A stretch of DNA of 64,000 nt from Alopecurus myosuroides (Eukaryota; Streptophyta; Magnoliopsida; Poales; Poaceae): NCBI GenBank assembly GCA_028641055.1, contig CM054062.1:20703639-20767638 (forward strand), in the 5' to 3' direction. A program made the translations under genes and the position numbers. Positions 36,974 to 48,555 of this stretch are shown piece after piece (the first letter of the stretch is position 1; each line of letters starts with the position of its first letter). Below the pieces are notes generated by a model that was given only the letters and a program-made list of their open reading frames with translations, was not told where the DNA came from and did not search any database.

Positions 36974-37060
36974 ATGGATCCTCCAAACTTTGTAGGCCAA
37001 CTGGATCTACACCCCGTGTTCGGAAGAGCGTTGTGTTTTCTCAATACAGACGCGGACCAT
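36974..37060 (+). pseudogene. Duplicated first exon of the DUF3615-type gene
   Basis: A 29-codon ATG-led segment identical to 48382-48468. In this copy the sequence diverges five bases into the intron: the donor is GTAAGG rather than GTAAGT, and the following DNA is unrelated. The exon is therefore cut off from the rest of its gene, together with at least 500 bp of the presumed 5' flank. Confidence 0.45.
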
Positions 37061-37065
37061 GTAAG

Positions 37066-38331
37066 GTGGTGGCGCGGGAATCTGGGGGCGGCGACGTGAC
37101 CTGCGCGGCGGAGGGGACAATGGAGCGGGGGTAGGAGAGAGGAGAGACAGGTGCGTGCGTCAGGGTTGGGGATAAGGTGTGAGTTTCCACCGCGGGTGGG
37201 TTGGATCCAGTGGTGCGCAGCAGCGGGGGAGCGAGCGGCTGGGGGCGGCCACGTCTACACTCAGGGGTTGTCGGTCACAAAGGGGGACCGGCGGGCCGGT
37301 GCGCTCGTTGACTGGTCCATTGGACTGGTCAAGGGAGGGGTTGACTGTGGGGCCTACGCGCTCCACGTCAGCCCGCAAGGAGGGAAGGCCACCTGTGGAG
37401 TTCATCGCGGAAACAATGGCGGATTCCGCCCGGAGAGCGCTCTCGCGAGAAAGGTGGAGGAGGAAGGAGGAGGCGCCGATGGTGAAGGAGCCAACAGCGA
37501 CGATGCGCGCAGCAATGGCCGCGGAGACTGCTATCGAGGAGAAGGCGTATGTGCTCACACGCCAGACGGAGAAGGAGTCACCCAAATCGATGAAACAGAA
37601 ATTGAGCGCATTCTTGATCAAATACCCGTTGCATCTAGCAGATGGGGACGTTGGAGTGATCCAAAATCGGCTAGCGAGTCGCTGATGGATCGGGATAGGG
37701 AAAAAAGCAACCATGGTGTGATGCGATCGAAAGACGGCGAGTAGGAATAGCGAACCTGGCGAGTTCCGGAGTTTGCCGGGCAGCCGCGCCGGAGCACGCC
37801 GTGCCGCAGCCGGTGCGCGAGCTACATCGCAGGGGACGACGGCCTGCGATTCATCTGCAGGCGAGGAAGCCGCGGGAGCGAGGAGCTCCATCAACTCGAC
37901 ATCACGCCCTCGAGGAACCGCATCGACGGGCATCGGGGCCGCCGCCGAGGACGAGGGCCTCCAAGGAAGGGGGAGGATCTCCGGGGACGGGAGGGGGGAA
38001 CGGGATGGATCCGAGGAGCAGGCAAGGGCTGGTCGCCGGGGGGGGTGGAGGAGCAGGGCGGGCGGATCGGGGGCAGCGCGGAATCGCCTCCGCGATCGCC
38101 GGAGCCCTGTCTCATGTGGCTAGTCCTCTGTCGGGATTCATACTATAATATTGAAAAACCCTGCTCTCACAATCTCGAAAAAAAAATCCTGCTCTCGCGC
38201 CCGGACCCTGCCCCTAGCCGGTCGGTTCCTTCTGCTGCTGGCCTTCCATGGTCCATGGACCATGGGCCGATCATGGGGCAGAGAAAGACCGCAAGATTTC
38301 CTCGATCGTACGTGTTCCCTCCCTGCGTACA
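37066..38331. other. GC-rich filler DNA between the duplication copies
   Basis: This stretch is present only between the two copies. It is GC-rich with overlapping frames on both strands. The plus-strand frame at 37179-37685 has a charged, helix-like part (ARRALSRERWRRKEE, AAMAAETAIEEKAY) of unknown kind. I recognise no domain and cannot say whether any frame is a gene. Confidence 0.4.
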
Positions 38332-38333
38332 TA

Positions 38334-38448
38334 CTCCCTCCGTTCATAAATAGATGACTTCCATTTTTATCAAAGTGGATGTATGTAGACATGTTACATA
38401 CATCCACTTTGATACAAATGGAAGTCATCTATTTGTGAACGGAGGGAG
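38334..38448. mobile_element. Stowaway MITE in the filler region
   Basis: A 115-bp near-perfect palindrome, left end CTCCCTCCGTTCATAAATAG and right end its complement, flanked by TA (38332-38333, 38449-38450). It folds into one long hairpin. Confidence 0.92.
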
Positions 38449-38976
38449 TAGTTTCCATTCAGAAGAGAATAACCGCGTGTACGGGGCCAATAGGCTTACA
38501 TTTCAAAAAGAAAAAAAACCCACGATGGTCGATGGGGATGAACTTACTTGGAGCTAGCAGGGTTTTTCAGCGGCAGAAACAGCTAGCAGCTCGAGCGCAA
38601 GTGCGTTTGATCTCGCTCGATCCTTCACCTGACGGACTATCTTTACCGATCGATCGACATGTTCGGAACTTACACGGACCAAGACCGGAACCAATCCTCC
38701 ACCTCCACGACTGATCAGTTTCGGGATATAAGGACATCTCCTGCGGCAGTGCTCAATTTCCAGACAAAAAGGGGACAAAAATGTCCATTTGAGCAGCGGT
38801 CCGGCCGCCCGGACAGACACGTTTGGGCCGTGCACCCTACGGGGATGCTCATTTCAGAACGGACAGACAACTTTTGGCACAAAAAATAAATCAAATAGAA
38901 AGTGTCCACTTCTCATCTCCTTGCGTGCGGCGGCGCCGAGCACGCGGCTCCACTTCCCCCGGATGGACGCTCCACT

Positions 38977-39345
38977 TGCCTCCGCGAACGGAACCTCCTC
39001 GCCCGCGCCTCCACGCTCGTCGAGCGCCACCGCGCGGCGGGAGCGCGCCAGCGCGACCTCTTCCGCCTCCTCGCCGCGTCCCTCCTCGCCATGGGCCACG
39101 ACGCCGCGCTCTGCCTCTCCCGCTGGCACAAGTCCTCCTCCCACCCCGCCGGCGAGCACGCCTACGTGGACGTCCTCCTCCCGGCCGGCTCGGAACGCAG
39201 CAACCGCGAGCGCGTGACTCGGTGTTCGCGCCGTGCTGGTGGCCGTCGGTGTTCGCGCCGTGCTGGTGGTCGCGGCCGCAGACTCGGCGCGCGCCAGCCT
39301 GAAGAAGCGCGGCCTCCACGTGCCGCCGTGGCTCCTCCTCCGGCG
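38977..39345 (+). pseudogene. Fragment of a DUF506 (PDDEXK-like) gene
   Basis: The plus strand encodes pieces of the plant DUF506 / PDDEXK_6 family. The first (38977-39215) contains [29 protein letters not shown] and [13 protein letters not shown]. The second (39275-39345) contains [12 protein letters not shown], which belongs at the C-terminus. The middle of the family domain is missing, and the join holds a 27-bp tandem duplication (39219-39245, 39246-39272). It looks like a captured and deleted fragment with no evidence of function. Confidence 0.65.
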
Positions 39346-39394
39346 CCGGAGGCCTCTGCCCGTGAGCTCTACCGACGAACAAGCCCATGTCAAT

Positions 39395-39580
39395 CGCCGC
39401 GGAAATTGGACACGAAATTGGCATGGGCCGCCGAAGGAGACGACGGCGACCGGTGGGGCGTCAGGGACGGTCGTGGTGATCTCGTCGGCCACGAGGAGCG
39501 CCAGCGCGCCGCCGAGGCTGTGGACGACGACCGTGATGCTGCCGTTGAGGGGGCGAGCGTGGGGCGGTAGGAGCGGTCCG
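39395..39580 (-). pseudogene. Fragment of a class 3 lipase (phospholipase A1-like) gene
   Basis: The minus strand encodes [16 protein letters not shown] followed by [11 protein letters not shown]. This is the nucleophile elbow (HSLGG, with the active-site Ser) and the next strand of a class 3 lipase. Only about 50 residues of the roughly 400-residue family are present, so it is a captured fragment. Confidence 0.65.
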
Positions 39581-39935
39581 GGAGCGGGGGAGCTCGCGGC
39601 GGAGGTCGGAGTCGAGCAGCGGCGTGGAGCGGCATGTCGGTGTGGGCACGAAAAAGAAATAGAGGAGAGAGTAGGTGGGGAGAGAGAGGCTGACATGTGG
39701 GTTGATTTTGTGTTTCCACGAACAGAACAGACACGGCCCGTGTCCGCGGACTGCTCAAATTTGGACCAAATTTGGTCTGGATTTGAGCATCCACGGACAA
39801 AAAAGAACAATTGTCCGTATGAGCGTTTTGTCCGGGCCTGCTCAAATCCTGTCTATCCGGGCCAAAGCTCTTTCAACCGGGCATGCGGTCAATGTGGCCG
39901 GAACAAATTGAAAGCGGCAGCTGACAAGATCAACC

Positions 39936-40523
39936 CTCACGTCACACTTATTCTTGTGTGCCCCACCCCCAAGGCCCCAATCCAAAAAAAAGAATTATAA
40001 AGTCCTCCTTTGGTGCAAAGGATATCTTCAGTATTTACATAGGAATCGGTTCCTATGGATTTTTTTCCCTTCGAGAACATGTTTGATTCATGGGATTCTA
40101 ATAACGCCATATCCGTAAAAGTGGTCAAACCCATGAATATAAAGTTTTATTTCGGGCTAAAACACAGAATAGAGCATATAAATGGGGTAAACCGAAAACA
40201 CGTTTTCGGTGCCCCGATTATTTTCTCCTCGTAACCCCACACGTCTAGTTTTTCGAGTCGATCCACAGGCCCAAAACTGAACAAATTAACTCAGGCCGGT
40301 CAACGATCCCATCGGCGCCGGCGCCGGTGACTCCTGAGCCCGATTGCACGATGAGAAGACTCGATTCCAGCGTCAATCTTTGATTGCCGACGAGGAGGTT
40401 CCAGTCTGGCCGATTTTGGGCGAAATCGTGGACGTATGTTCCACCCGATTTGACCCAGGCGGTGGGGCCTCACGCATGTGTGAGCTCGTCGGGCCCAGGG
40501 GCTTCATACCTGGCTCGGGCGGG
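39936..40523. other. Unassigned stretch before the CACTA end
   Basis: No gene is visible. The part near 40020-40100 (TAGGAATCGGTTCCTATGG, GATTCATGGGATTC) resembles a common grass MITE type, but its ends were not found. Confidence 0.35.
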
Positions 40524-40906
40524 CACTAGTAGAGAAGTGTCTTTCTGTGGATGGCATTCTGTGGCGCACCATGTAAGCACGCGGCACAGAAATTTATTTT
40601 TGTGGCGCACGGGGGGTATGTGCCACAGAAAAGAGGAATTATGTGGCGCACGGGACAGAGGTGCGCCACAGAAAAGAGGAATTTTGTGGCGCACGGGACA
40701 GAGGTGCGCCACAGAAATATGTTGGGGCCCACACGAACCATTGAACCACTCATATTCTATGGCGCATGGTGGTTAGTGCGCCACAGAAATATGACATTTA
40801 TGTGGCGCACCACTGTCCTGTGCGCCACAGAATTCAACACCGGTTGTTTTAGTTTCAGCTTGCGTATTCTATTGTTTGAATCAACTCTACTCACTCAAGT
40901 CAAAAT
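40524..40906 (+). mobile_element. Terminal piece of a CACTA (En/Spm) transposon
   Basis: Begins CACTAGTAGAGAAG, a CACTA-type terminal inverted repeat, followed by about ten subterminal motifs TGTGGCGCAC / GTGCGCCACA in both orientations (40555-40835). The other end and the transposase are absent. The piece is cut at 40906/40907, the start of duplication copy 2. Confidence 0.75.
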
Positions 40907-42110
40907 ATTCGTAGCCGCCGTCATCGTCAACCCTAGTTTGGGAGGGTTCTAGAGCTTTCCCCGGCACCCTGCCGGGAGGGAGAATCATCACCGGAGGCCT
41001 TTTTATCACCATGCCTGCCTCCGGAGTGATGTGTGAGTAGTTCATCCCTGGACTACGGGTCCATAGCAGTAGCTAGACGGTTGTTCTCTTTTCTTTATGC
41101 CTCGTGTTTAGATCTTGTGAGCTGCCTAACATGATCAAGATCATCTTATTGTAATGCTACATGTTGTGTTTGCTGGGATCTGATGAATATTGAATCCTAT
41201 GTCCAATGATTATCAATATATCATGTTCATTTCATGTGTATGTTATTTATGATCTTGCATGCTCTCCGTTACTAGTAGATGCTCTGGCCAAGTTGATGCT
41301 TGTAACTCCAAGAGGGAGTATTTATGCTCGATAGTGGGTTCATGCCTCCCTTTCACTCATGCTCGAGTGAAAGAAACGTAACGTGTGGGGGATGTGCTGT
41401 TGCCATTAGGGAGAAAACAACAATGCTTTGTCTAAGGATGATTTTATTATTTACATTACACACTTTGCTTACTGCAATTATCTCTTGCTTGCAACTTAAT
41501 ACCCAAAGTTTGCTCGGATGACACTTTAAGGGTGGATTATTAGCCATAGATGCAGTTGGATAACAGTCTATGTATCTTGTTGTAATGCCCGCATGAATCA
41601 CATAGTAATCATCATGTCATGCATATGCACTACGGTGCAGCCTTTATATCTGTCAATTTCCCAGTTATAATTTGTTTACCCAGCATGTTATCTATCTGTT
41701 TTGGAGAGACACCTCTAGTGAACTATGGATCCCGGTCCGTTTCTTTACACTGACATACAACGACTGTAACCACTGTTTTCCTGCTGTTTTACTACTTCAA
41801 TTATTGTTCTCTTTGATCTACTTCAAACAAATATTATTTTCCACACGGTACGTCTAATCCTTTGTGTCAGAAAAACTGGTGAGATTGACAACCTCACTTC
41901 TTAGTTGGGGCAAAGTAATTTGATTGTGTTGTGTAGATTCCACGTTGTTGCTGAACCGGTAGTGCGCCCTGCCAACATCGGCTGCATAAACCTTCTGGAG
42001 TGATTTCTTTCTCCTACTGGTCGATTCAACCTTGGTGTCTTTCTGAGGGAAAACTTGTTGCTGCACTCTTCACACCCTAAACTTGGGGTCTCCCAACTCT
42101 TATATCATCA
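40907..42110 (+). repeat. Solo LTR C fragment, copy 2
   Basis: Duplicate of 29495-30698, ending TATCATCA followed by CCAAC and LINE sequence. Confidence 0.9.
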
Positions 42111-42115
42111 CCAAC

Positions 42116-44614
42116 CCAAAAAAAAATGTCTCCTATGTTTATCAAGTTTCTCAATTGTGGTTTTATTGAGTAAGTGGAGAGACATATAGTAAGTTGAAAT
42201 TCCATATAGGCACACATCCAATAAAGTAAGACGAGCACTAGAAGATGCATAATCACACACCCATGTGTCTAATATTTTGATAAATTTGGTATCTAGGAAA
42301 CTCCAGTCTACACTTCTCAAATTTGAAAACGTGACAGGCATACCAAGGTATTTTAAGGGTAGTTGTCCCACTTGACAACCAACCCCCTCCCCCCGAATAG
42401 GAGGAAGTAATATTGTTATCCCCACCTATAACAAAGACTTCACTTTTGTCGAAATTTATCTTAAGCCCCGACATCATCTCGAACATGTACAACAACAACT
42501 TAAGGTTGATAGCCTGTTAAGGCTTGTGATCAATACACAAAATAGTGTCATTCGCATATTGTAAAATCGTCACCCCATTATCAATTAAAACTGAGGTAAA
42601 ACCAGTAATGAGACCATTTCTTTGGGCACAAAGTACCATTTTGGTTAAACTCTCGGTAACCATATTGAAAAGGGTGGGTGATAGGGGGTCACCTTGCCTT
42701 ACACCTTTGGCACTTTGAAAATAGGGTCCCATTTTTTTTATTCAATTTAACACTCACTGTTCCATTCAAAAGGCACATCTTAAACCACTTGCACCATTTC
42801 TCCGAGAACCCTCTAACTTTATGACACTCTAATAAGAAATCCAAGTTAACTTTGTCGTATGCTTTCTCAAAATCTAATTTCAAAATAATCCTAGTTTTTC
42901 TTCACATGAACATGATGCATAATCTCGTGAAGGAAAAAATGCCATCCAAAATATTACGACCTTTGATAAAAGCATTTTGTTGAATGCTGAAAAGTTTTTT
43001 ACTATAGGGTTCCAATCTTAGCATAAGAGTTTTAGTATTGAGCTTGTAGATGCATCCCAATAAACAAATGGGTCTAAATTGTTGAATTTTATTAGCCTCC
43101 GAGATCTTAGGGAGCAAGGTAATTACACCATAGTTCAATCTTCGAATATCTAGCTTTCCTTCATGAAACAAGTTGAACATCCTCATGTTGTCAAATTTTA
43201 TAAAATCCCAACAATGTTGATAAAACTCACTGGAATATTATCTGGCCCTGGTGCTTTGTTTATCTCTATAGAGAACAAAGCCTTTCTAACTTCTTCAAAA
43301 GTGAAGGGTTTAGTCAGATTATCATTATCCTCCCTATTTAATTTTTCTTCCTCAGTCCAAAAATCACGAGCTAGCTTAAAATGTTTCCTTGAGCAGGTCC
43401 AAATAACTCTTTATAGTACTCTGTTGCATGCAGCAACAAATTGCCAGTCCCCTCTATAAGAACATCCCCCTTAACTAGGTTGTTCACGGTATTTTTCCTC
43501 TTCCTACCATTGGCAACACGATGAAAATAGGATGTGTTTAAATCACCTTCTAGCACCATTTATTGTGAGATCTCTGATGCCAATAAGATTCCTCCTTTGT
43601 ATACATGTTATACAACTCAACATGTATATGGAATCTTCTCATGTGGTCATCATGAGACAATTCACTTTCCTCTTCCAAAGCTTCCAGATTCTGAAGCTCC
43701 TCTTTTAGTTCACTCTTTTTTTCTTATTGTGTCCAAAAATATTTGAACCCCACCCTTTTAAATAATACTTCACTCTTTTAATTTTGATATTGAAAATATC
43801 AATCGGATCATTTCTTCTAACAGGTTTCTCCCAAATCTTCTTTACAATAGGAAGGAAATCATTTCTTGCCAGCCAAGAAGTATCAAACCTAAATTCTCTA
43901 TTTTTGTCCAGATTTTGGTTCTCCCTCGAGTCCACAATTAAGAGATTATGGTCTGATTGATCCCTTACAATTTTCTTTATATACACTAGAGGTAACATAT
44001 CCTCCCAAGCAGGAGACATGAGTACTCTATCCAACTTTTCTAGTGTAGGATTTCTTTGTTTATTGGACCAGGTATACAACCCCCCCCTTCATATGAATTT
44101 CCCTTAAAGCCAACGAGTGGATAATTTTATTGAACACTTCAGATGCATGTGATAGGGTAAAAGGTTTATTTTTCTCGCTGCAAACTCTAATCATATTAAA
44201 GTCACCACCCACAATATAGGAGCCATCAATTGCATTACAAAAGGAAGCAAATTCAGCTAAAAAGGAAGGGTTCCTGTCTTCATGAGCTGGTCCATAAACA
44301 ACAATCACAAACCATCTACATTTGTTCTTCACATCCCACAAATTCATCAATATCATGAACTCCCCCAACTTAATAGTTTGCACACCTAAGGTTCTTACCT
44401 TGCTCCACACAGAATACCACCTGATTTCCCGAGAGAGGGAATCCATTTCCAAAAGAAAGGTCATTTTTTCTAAAAAAAAGACAACAACATAATTACTCTT
44501 CATAGTCTCCTGAAGGAAAATAAATTCTACCCCCAAATTCTTTAATAGTATTAGTGAGATAGGTAGACATACCTTTCTTACCTGCCCCCTCATATTCCAT
44601 ATTGCCGTAATCAT
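42116..44614 (-). pseudogene. LINE ORF2, copy 2 (endonuclease frame broken)
   Basis: Same as 30704-33204 with one amino-acid change early in the endonuclease (Leu to Pro). The poly-C tract near 44080 is two bases shorter, which breaks the endonuclease frame before YTWSNKQ into 184- and 124-codon pieces. The reverse transcriptase has the same YANDT box. Confidence 0.85.
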
Positions 44615-44747
44615 TTAAACTTATCAGGAATCGATCTCTTGCTACCGTTTCTCCCAGGAGGCAGGGGAGAAATGGTAGCAGGCCCTTGACTTCTAGTCAT
44701 AGGCCTAGACAAGGAGACATTTTTTTGGCATTTTTCTTTGTTTTTTA

Positions 44748-46875
44748 CTAGAACAGAATGAACTTCTCTTCCTCAACAATAGAATTGTGCCAAGTAAGAT
44801 TCAAAGGGGTAGAATACCCACTGCTGTGATCTACTTGAAGAGGTTTAACAATGACACGGTTGTATTTTAAGTTTCTCCTAGCCACTTCCATTTCTTTTAA
44901 TATATCAATGGATTCAAAATTATCATCAAGTACATCTATTCTCATGAGAGAGGCTTTTTTCATGATTTCATCATTAGATAATATGGCAAAAGAGTTAACA
45001 TGATTAACATATGTAGTGGGTTTATCAGTATTACCTTCTAGGTTTCTTTTCTTGCCCAAGCACCTCAGACAACTTCTCCCTTTGGTTTCTAGAAGAAACA
45101 CGAACCTGCTGCTCCCCCTCCTGCATAACATCAAGTACTTCCCCTTCCCCCACAGGATTCTGCAATTCTTCCTGATACTCCACATATTCCGGGGTACCAG
45201 TAACAGGAGATAACTCTTTACCCTCAATTTCAGTAACCACCACATCAGGAATCTGGCATATCATCTCAGGACACACAGCAGCAACATAAGACTTCTCATT
45301 CACTATGCATGAATCAAATACTACTAATTCTTTTGCCACAACTGGAGTTACTGGAGCTTGCACAGTATTGATGCTGATAGCAGAGAATATTCATGTACAT
45401 TGTAACTTGAGGATGCATGTTCTTTTCCTGGGGTCCCCCCCCCACACACACACACACATGATGCACAGGATCAAGCTGCATAGGAGTCACAGCAGAACTA
45501 GGATTCATTTTTTCTATATCATTATTTTTTTCCAAAGATTCTCTTGCAATTTTCTGAATAAGCAACTCATTCTCCTCCTCCCTTTCCTCTTCAGATTCTT
45601 GTTATGTGACAGTTCCCAGTTTCTGGGCATAGTTCTTTCCATAGCTAGTATTCTGACTCACATCAATGGGCTCATCAATGGAGTCATCCAGGGCACTGTT
45701 TTCATACCTGGAGCGTTTAGGAGACCTGTCAGCAAGGTAACAGCTATCCTCCCTGGCAGACACCCGGGATTTAGCTGCCGAAGGGCCTTTAACCACAACA
45801 GATTCAATTTCGTAAGCAAAGATATAAAAGTAGTCCCCCAAAACACCCTCAGCCTCAACTGGTAACTGCTCAATGTCCTTGCATCCCAATAGGACTCTAC
45901 GGTAGTCAGGTTTGTGGATAGTAGGAGAGTCTATCTCCAGAGTAACACCAACTAATGAACCAACGAAAGCGATGTCCTCCTCACACCTTTTATCTGCTCG
46001 GATGTTACTAATTCTCACCCACTCTTTGTGTAACGGAGACTCGGCTCCTACAGATACGTACCAAGGAGATAGGCTAATAGTGGCTTCACAAACCCTCATC
46101 TCCATTCTTTTAGCTAGGAAACATGTCGTTTCCACCTCTCTAGCGTTAGGAAACACTCCCATGGAAACACTACTTGCCAAATAGGACGGATGTGACCCAA
46201 CTTTCCACATCTCTCACATCTAATAGTAGGGCATTGTGAAGTAGGATGATCACTCACATTACAGTTAAAGCATGTTACCGATTTTTCTTCCGCGGGAGGA
46301 GTAGGTCTAGGATTCTGCACACCGCCCCGGTGGAGCCGCTGCTTCACGTTGGTTTGCGGCGGAGCTTGCTTCCTCCCTCCCCCAGCCGGCGCGTCCCACT
46401 TGGTGTTGGAGTCAGATCCAGAGGACTGACCCGTCCCTTCTTGTTCATAGTGCCAAACGTGGTTGCGGCTTGGAGGAGGTCTAGCACCAGCGCGACCGCC
46501 TCCGCGACCCCCCGCCGGTCCAGATCTCCCCCCTCCTCCGCCACCTCCACGCCGCACCCCTCCGGGTTGACCTCCTTCCCCCATTTTCTTCTTGTTGGTG
46601 TCTGGTGGACGCGGTGGAGATGCTGCTGTTTGCGCGAAGGAGCGCGTGTCCCCCGCGACCTTCCCGGTCCACCACTCAAACGACTCCTTCGCTGGCGATT
46701 TGGATGTGGGGGGAGGAGAAACCCTAGGTTTGACCCAGAAATGGGATAGGATATCTACGAGGCAACAGGGTGGAGTGAGAGTTTTATCCCCTGCTTCCAT
46801 GCGGGCTGTGTCGCCGCCATGAGGGCCCTCCTTGACAGCTCCATCCATGGCGTCAGACGCGCCACGTGCCTGCAA
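44748..46875 (-). pseudogene. LINE ORF1, copy 2
   Basis: Duplicate of 33338-35467 with one Asn-to-Thr change (base 45648) and a two-base shorter poly-C tract near 45435 lying between the coding pieces. Same zinc knuckles and frameshifts. Confidence 0.75.
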
Positions 46876-47590
46876 TCCCCCGGTTGATTATCTAACCGGG
46901 TTGTCGCCTCGTGTCGCACCAACCGGCCCAACAGCAGGCCCAACCCCATAATCCCCCGATCCCGCGGACGTGGGCTCGGCCTCCCATGTTGGACACGTGT
47001 CAATGGTGATCTCGCCAGAATCAGCGCTGGAGACGATGAAATTATGCTTCTAGGCGTCACCACAAGCAGCTCGAACTCATCTCCGATTTCCACCTGTTTC
47101 CCCTCTCTAAGGAAACGCGCATCGATCACCCTCTCTCACCCGTAGAGAAAAGTAAGAGTCGTCCCGTCGAATGCCGCAGTAGCAGGGTGTCCTCCCTCGG
47201 CGGCGTAGCATCGTCCGCCACTCTGTATGTCATCGCCCAGCAAGCATAGGACGCCGACGTCTCATTCGAGCGCTTGAGCCACTCGCCGGGAAGGTGAGGG
47301 CGGCTTTGCCATCGCTCGATTATAACCTCGGGCGCCATCGGATTTCCCCCCTCCCATGGCATGGTGTCTCACGGGCGCATTGCGATGGAGGGTGCACAAC
47401 GAGGACGCGGTGGCTCACCGGCGAACAACGTCAGCGGAGTCACAGTGGTGAAGGCGTGGCGGCGGAATCGCGGCGATGGAGGTGGGCGATGGAGGTGTCT
47501 AATCGAAGACCCAAAGTCACCACCTTCTCTCCGTGTGTTTTCCCAACCCGTATCTGTGTCGATCAAGAGCGTGCAACTCGGTTGGGTGCA

Positions 47591-47840
47591 TACCTGGGCA
47601 TGGGCAGCCCGGCCCGACCAGCCCGGCCCGACGGGCTTTTCCATGGGTCGGGCCTAGGCCTCAATTTCTAGGCCCGATGAATGTCCGGGCCGGGCCTGGG
47701 CACTGATTTTTGCTGTTTTAACGAAGAAGCCCGGCCCGAGGCCCGAAAGCCCGACATTTTTCCCGCCCACGGGCCGGGCCTGGGCCTTGGGTTTGTGCTA
47801 CGGGCTTTTTTAGGCCCGGCCCGAGACATGGCCAGGTATA
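47591..47840. mobile_element. hAT-type MITE with AGCCCGGCCCG repeats, copy 2
   Basis: Duplicate of 36183-36432 with the same flanking GTTGGGTGCA copies (47581-47590, 47841-47850). It arose by the segmental duplication, not by a second insertion. Confidence 0.75.
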
Positions 47841-48381
47841 GTTGGGTGCAATCACCGCTTCACCGGTACAAAATTCCTCGCGTGTGCGGCTCACCCGATC
47901 GCGACTCCGCGGCCGCCGTCTCGAACAAGACCGGTACGATCGAGGAGGAAGCGGAGCACCGCCACAGCTACCTTGGCCGTACGTCGTCTCCGGCCGCCGG
48001 CTCTCCACCGTCTTCTTCGAGTGAGATTTACCCCCTTCTCCTCCTCCTTTCCGTAGTTCCCTCTGCGACCGTGCGGCTGGTTATTACGGTCGAAAAAGAT
48101 CTTTCGATCGGGACAGCACGCTGCACGCCCAAGCCTGAAGTTTAATTGCATGTGTCCCTGGAGAAGCTACAGTCCCAGTGACGTACTGATCATACGGCTC
48201 GTAGTTGATTATTTTGATACCATATGGCTGTAGTTTATTCAAATATTAGTGCTTAAAGTTAGGCTGCTGTACCTGTGTACACCAATTTAGACCCCAAAAA
48301 GCTTGAACATGAGTGCGTGCAGTGCAGTACTGAATTACCTAACTACAGTATAAGCTGCCAATGCCACGTTTGCACTCAACA

Positions 48382-48468
48382 ATGGATCCTCCAAACTTTG
48401 TAGGCCAACTGGATCTACACCCCGTGTTCGGAAGAGCGTTGTGTTTTCTCAATACAGACGCGGACCAT
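48382..48468 (+). CDS. Probable first exon of the DUF3615-type gene
   Basis: An ATG-led 29-codon frame (an upstream in-frame ATG at 48361 is also possible) ending at a perfect GTAAGT donor at 48469. It lies 1.5 kb upstream of the first repeated exon at 49968. The phases do not match: this exon ends in phase 0 and the next one needs two carried bases. So either another small exon lies in the transposon-filled gap, or the gene is damaged here. The link to the downstream gene is an inference from position, strand and splice signal. Confidence 0.4.
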
Positions 48469-48555
48469 GTAAGTGCCCTTACATTTTATTTTATTTTGAC
48501 TTGTCTACTTTGATCGTTATGCCATGTGGCTATGTCCATTAGAAGATCAGTGTAT

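Larger units (their letters stand above)
29495..37065. repeat. Segmental duplication, copy 1 (7571 bp)
   Basis: Nearly identical to 40907-48473 in the same orientation. It covers most of solo LTR C, the 5' part of the LINE, a hAT MITE and a probable first exon. The differences I found are five substitutions (30178, 30255, 33152, 34240, 35530) and two poly-C length changes (10 vs 8 C near 32670; 11 vs 9 C near 34030). Copy 1 preserves the original left context, because the LINE continues across the LTR insertion to 21710. Confidence 0.95.
38728..39935. mobile_element. Pack-MULE-like element with captured gene fragments
   Basis: Related sequences in opposite orientation flank about 0.8 kb of GC-rich coding-like DNA. 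On the left are TGCGGCAGTGCTCAATTTCC and TCCATTTGAGCAGCGGTCCG; on the right the complement shows GCTGCCGCTTTCAATTTG and TCCAAATTTGAGCAGTCCG. Between them lie a DUF506 fragment (plus strand) and a lipase fragment (minus strand), which is the pattern of gene-capturing Mutator-like elements. The terminal repeats are diverged and no target duplication was identified, so a different transposon class is possible. Confidence 0.5.
42116..47580 (-). mobile_element. LINE 5' part, copy 2
   Basis: Duplicate of 30704-36172. The 3' part of the LINE is not present next to this copy, which confirms that copy 1 is the original insertion context. Confidence 0.88.
40907..48473. repeat. Segmental duplication, copy 2 (7567 bp)
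   Basis: Second copy of 29495-37065, four bases shorter only because of two poly-C tracts. It starts inside the solo LTR sequence with no left-hand partner, so the left edge is a secondary junction. On the right it runs on through an intact splice donor into the DUF3615-type gene, so copy 2 keeps the original right-hand context. Confidence 0.95.

Noticed and set aside
37151..37933. A gene in the GC-rich filler (197-codon plus or 257-codon minus frames)
   Set aside because: Overlapping frames on both strands are expected at this GC content, and no domain is recognisable. Only the stretch as a whole is reported.
38823..39810. Several long frames (159-318 codons) across the captured-gene element
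   Set aside because: Only short sections carry recognisable DUF506 or lipase motifs; the remainder is out of frame with any domain.
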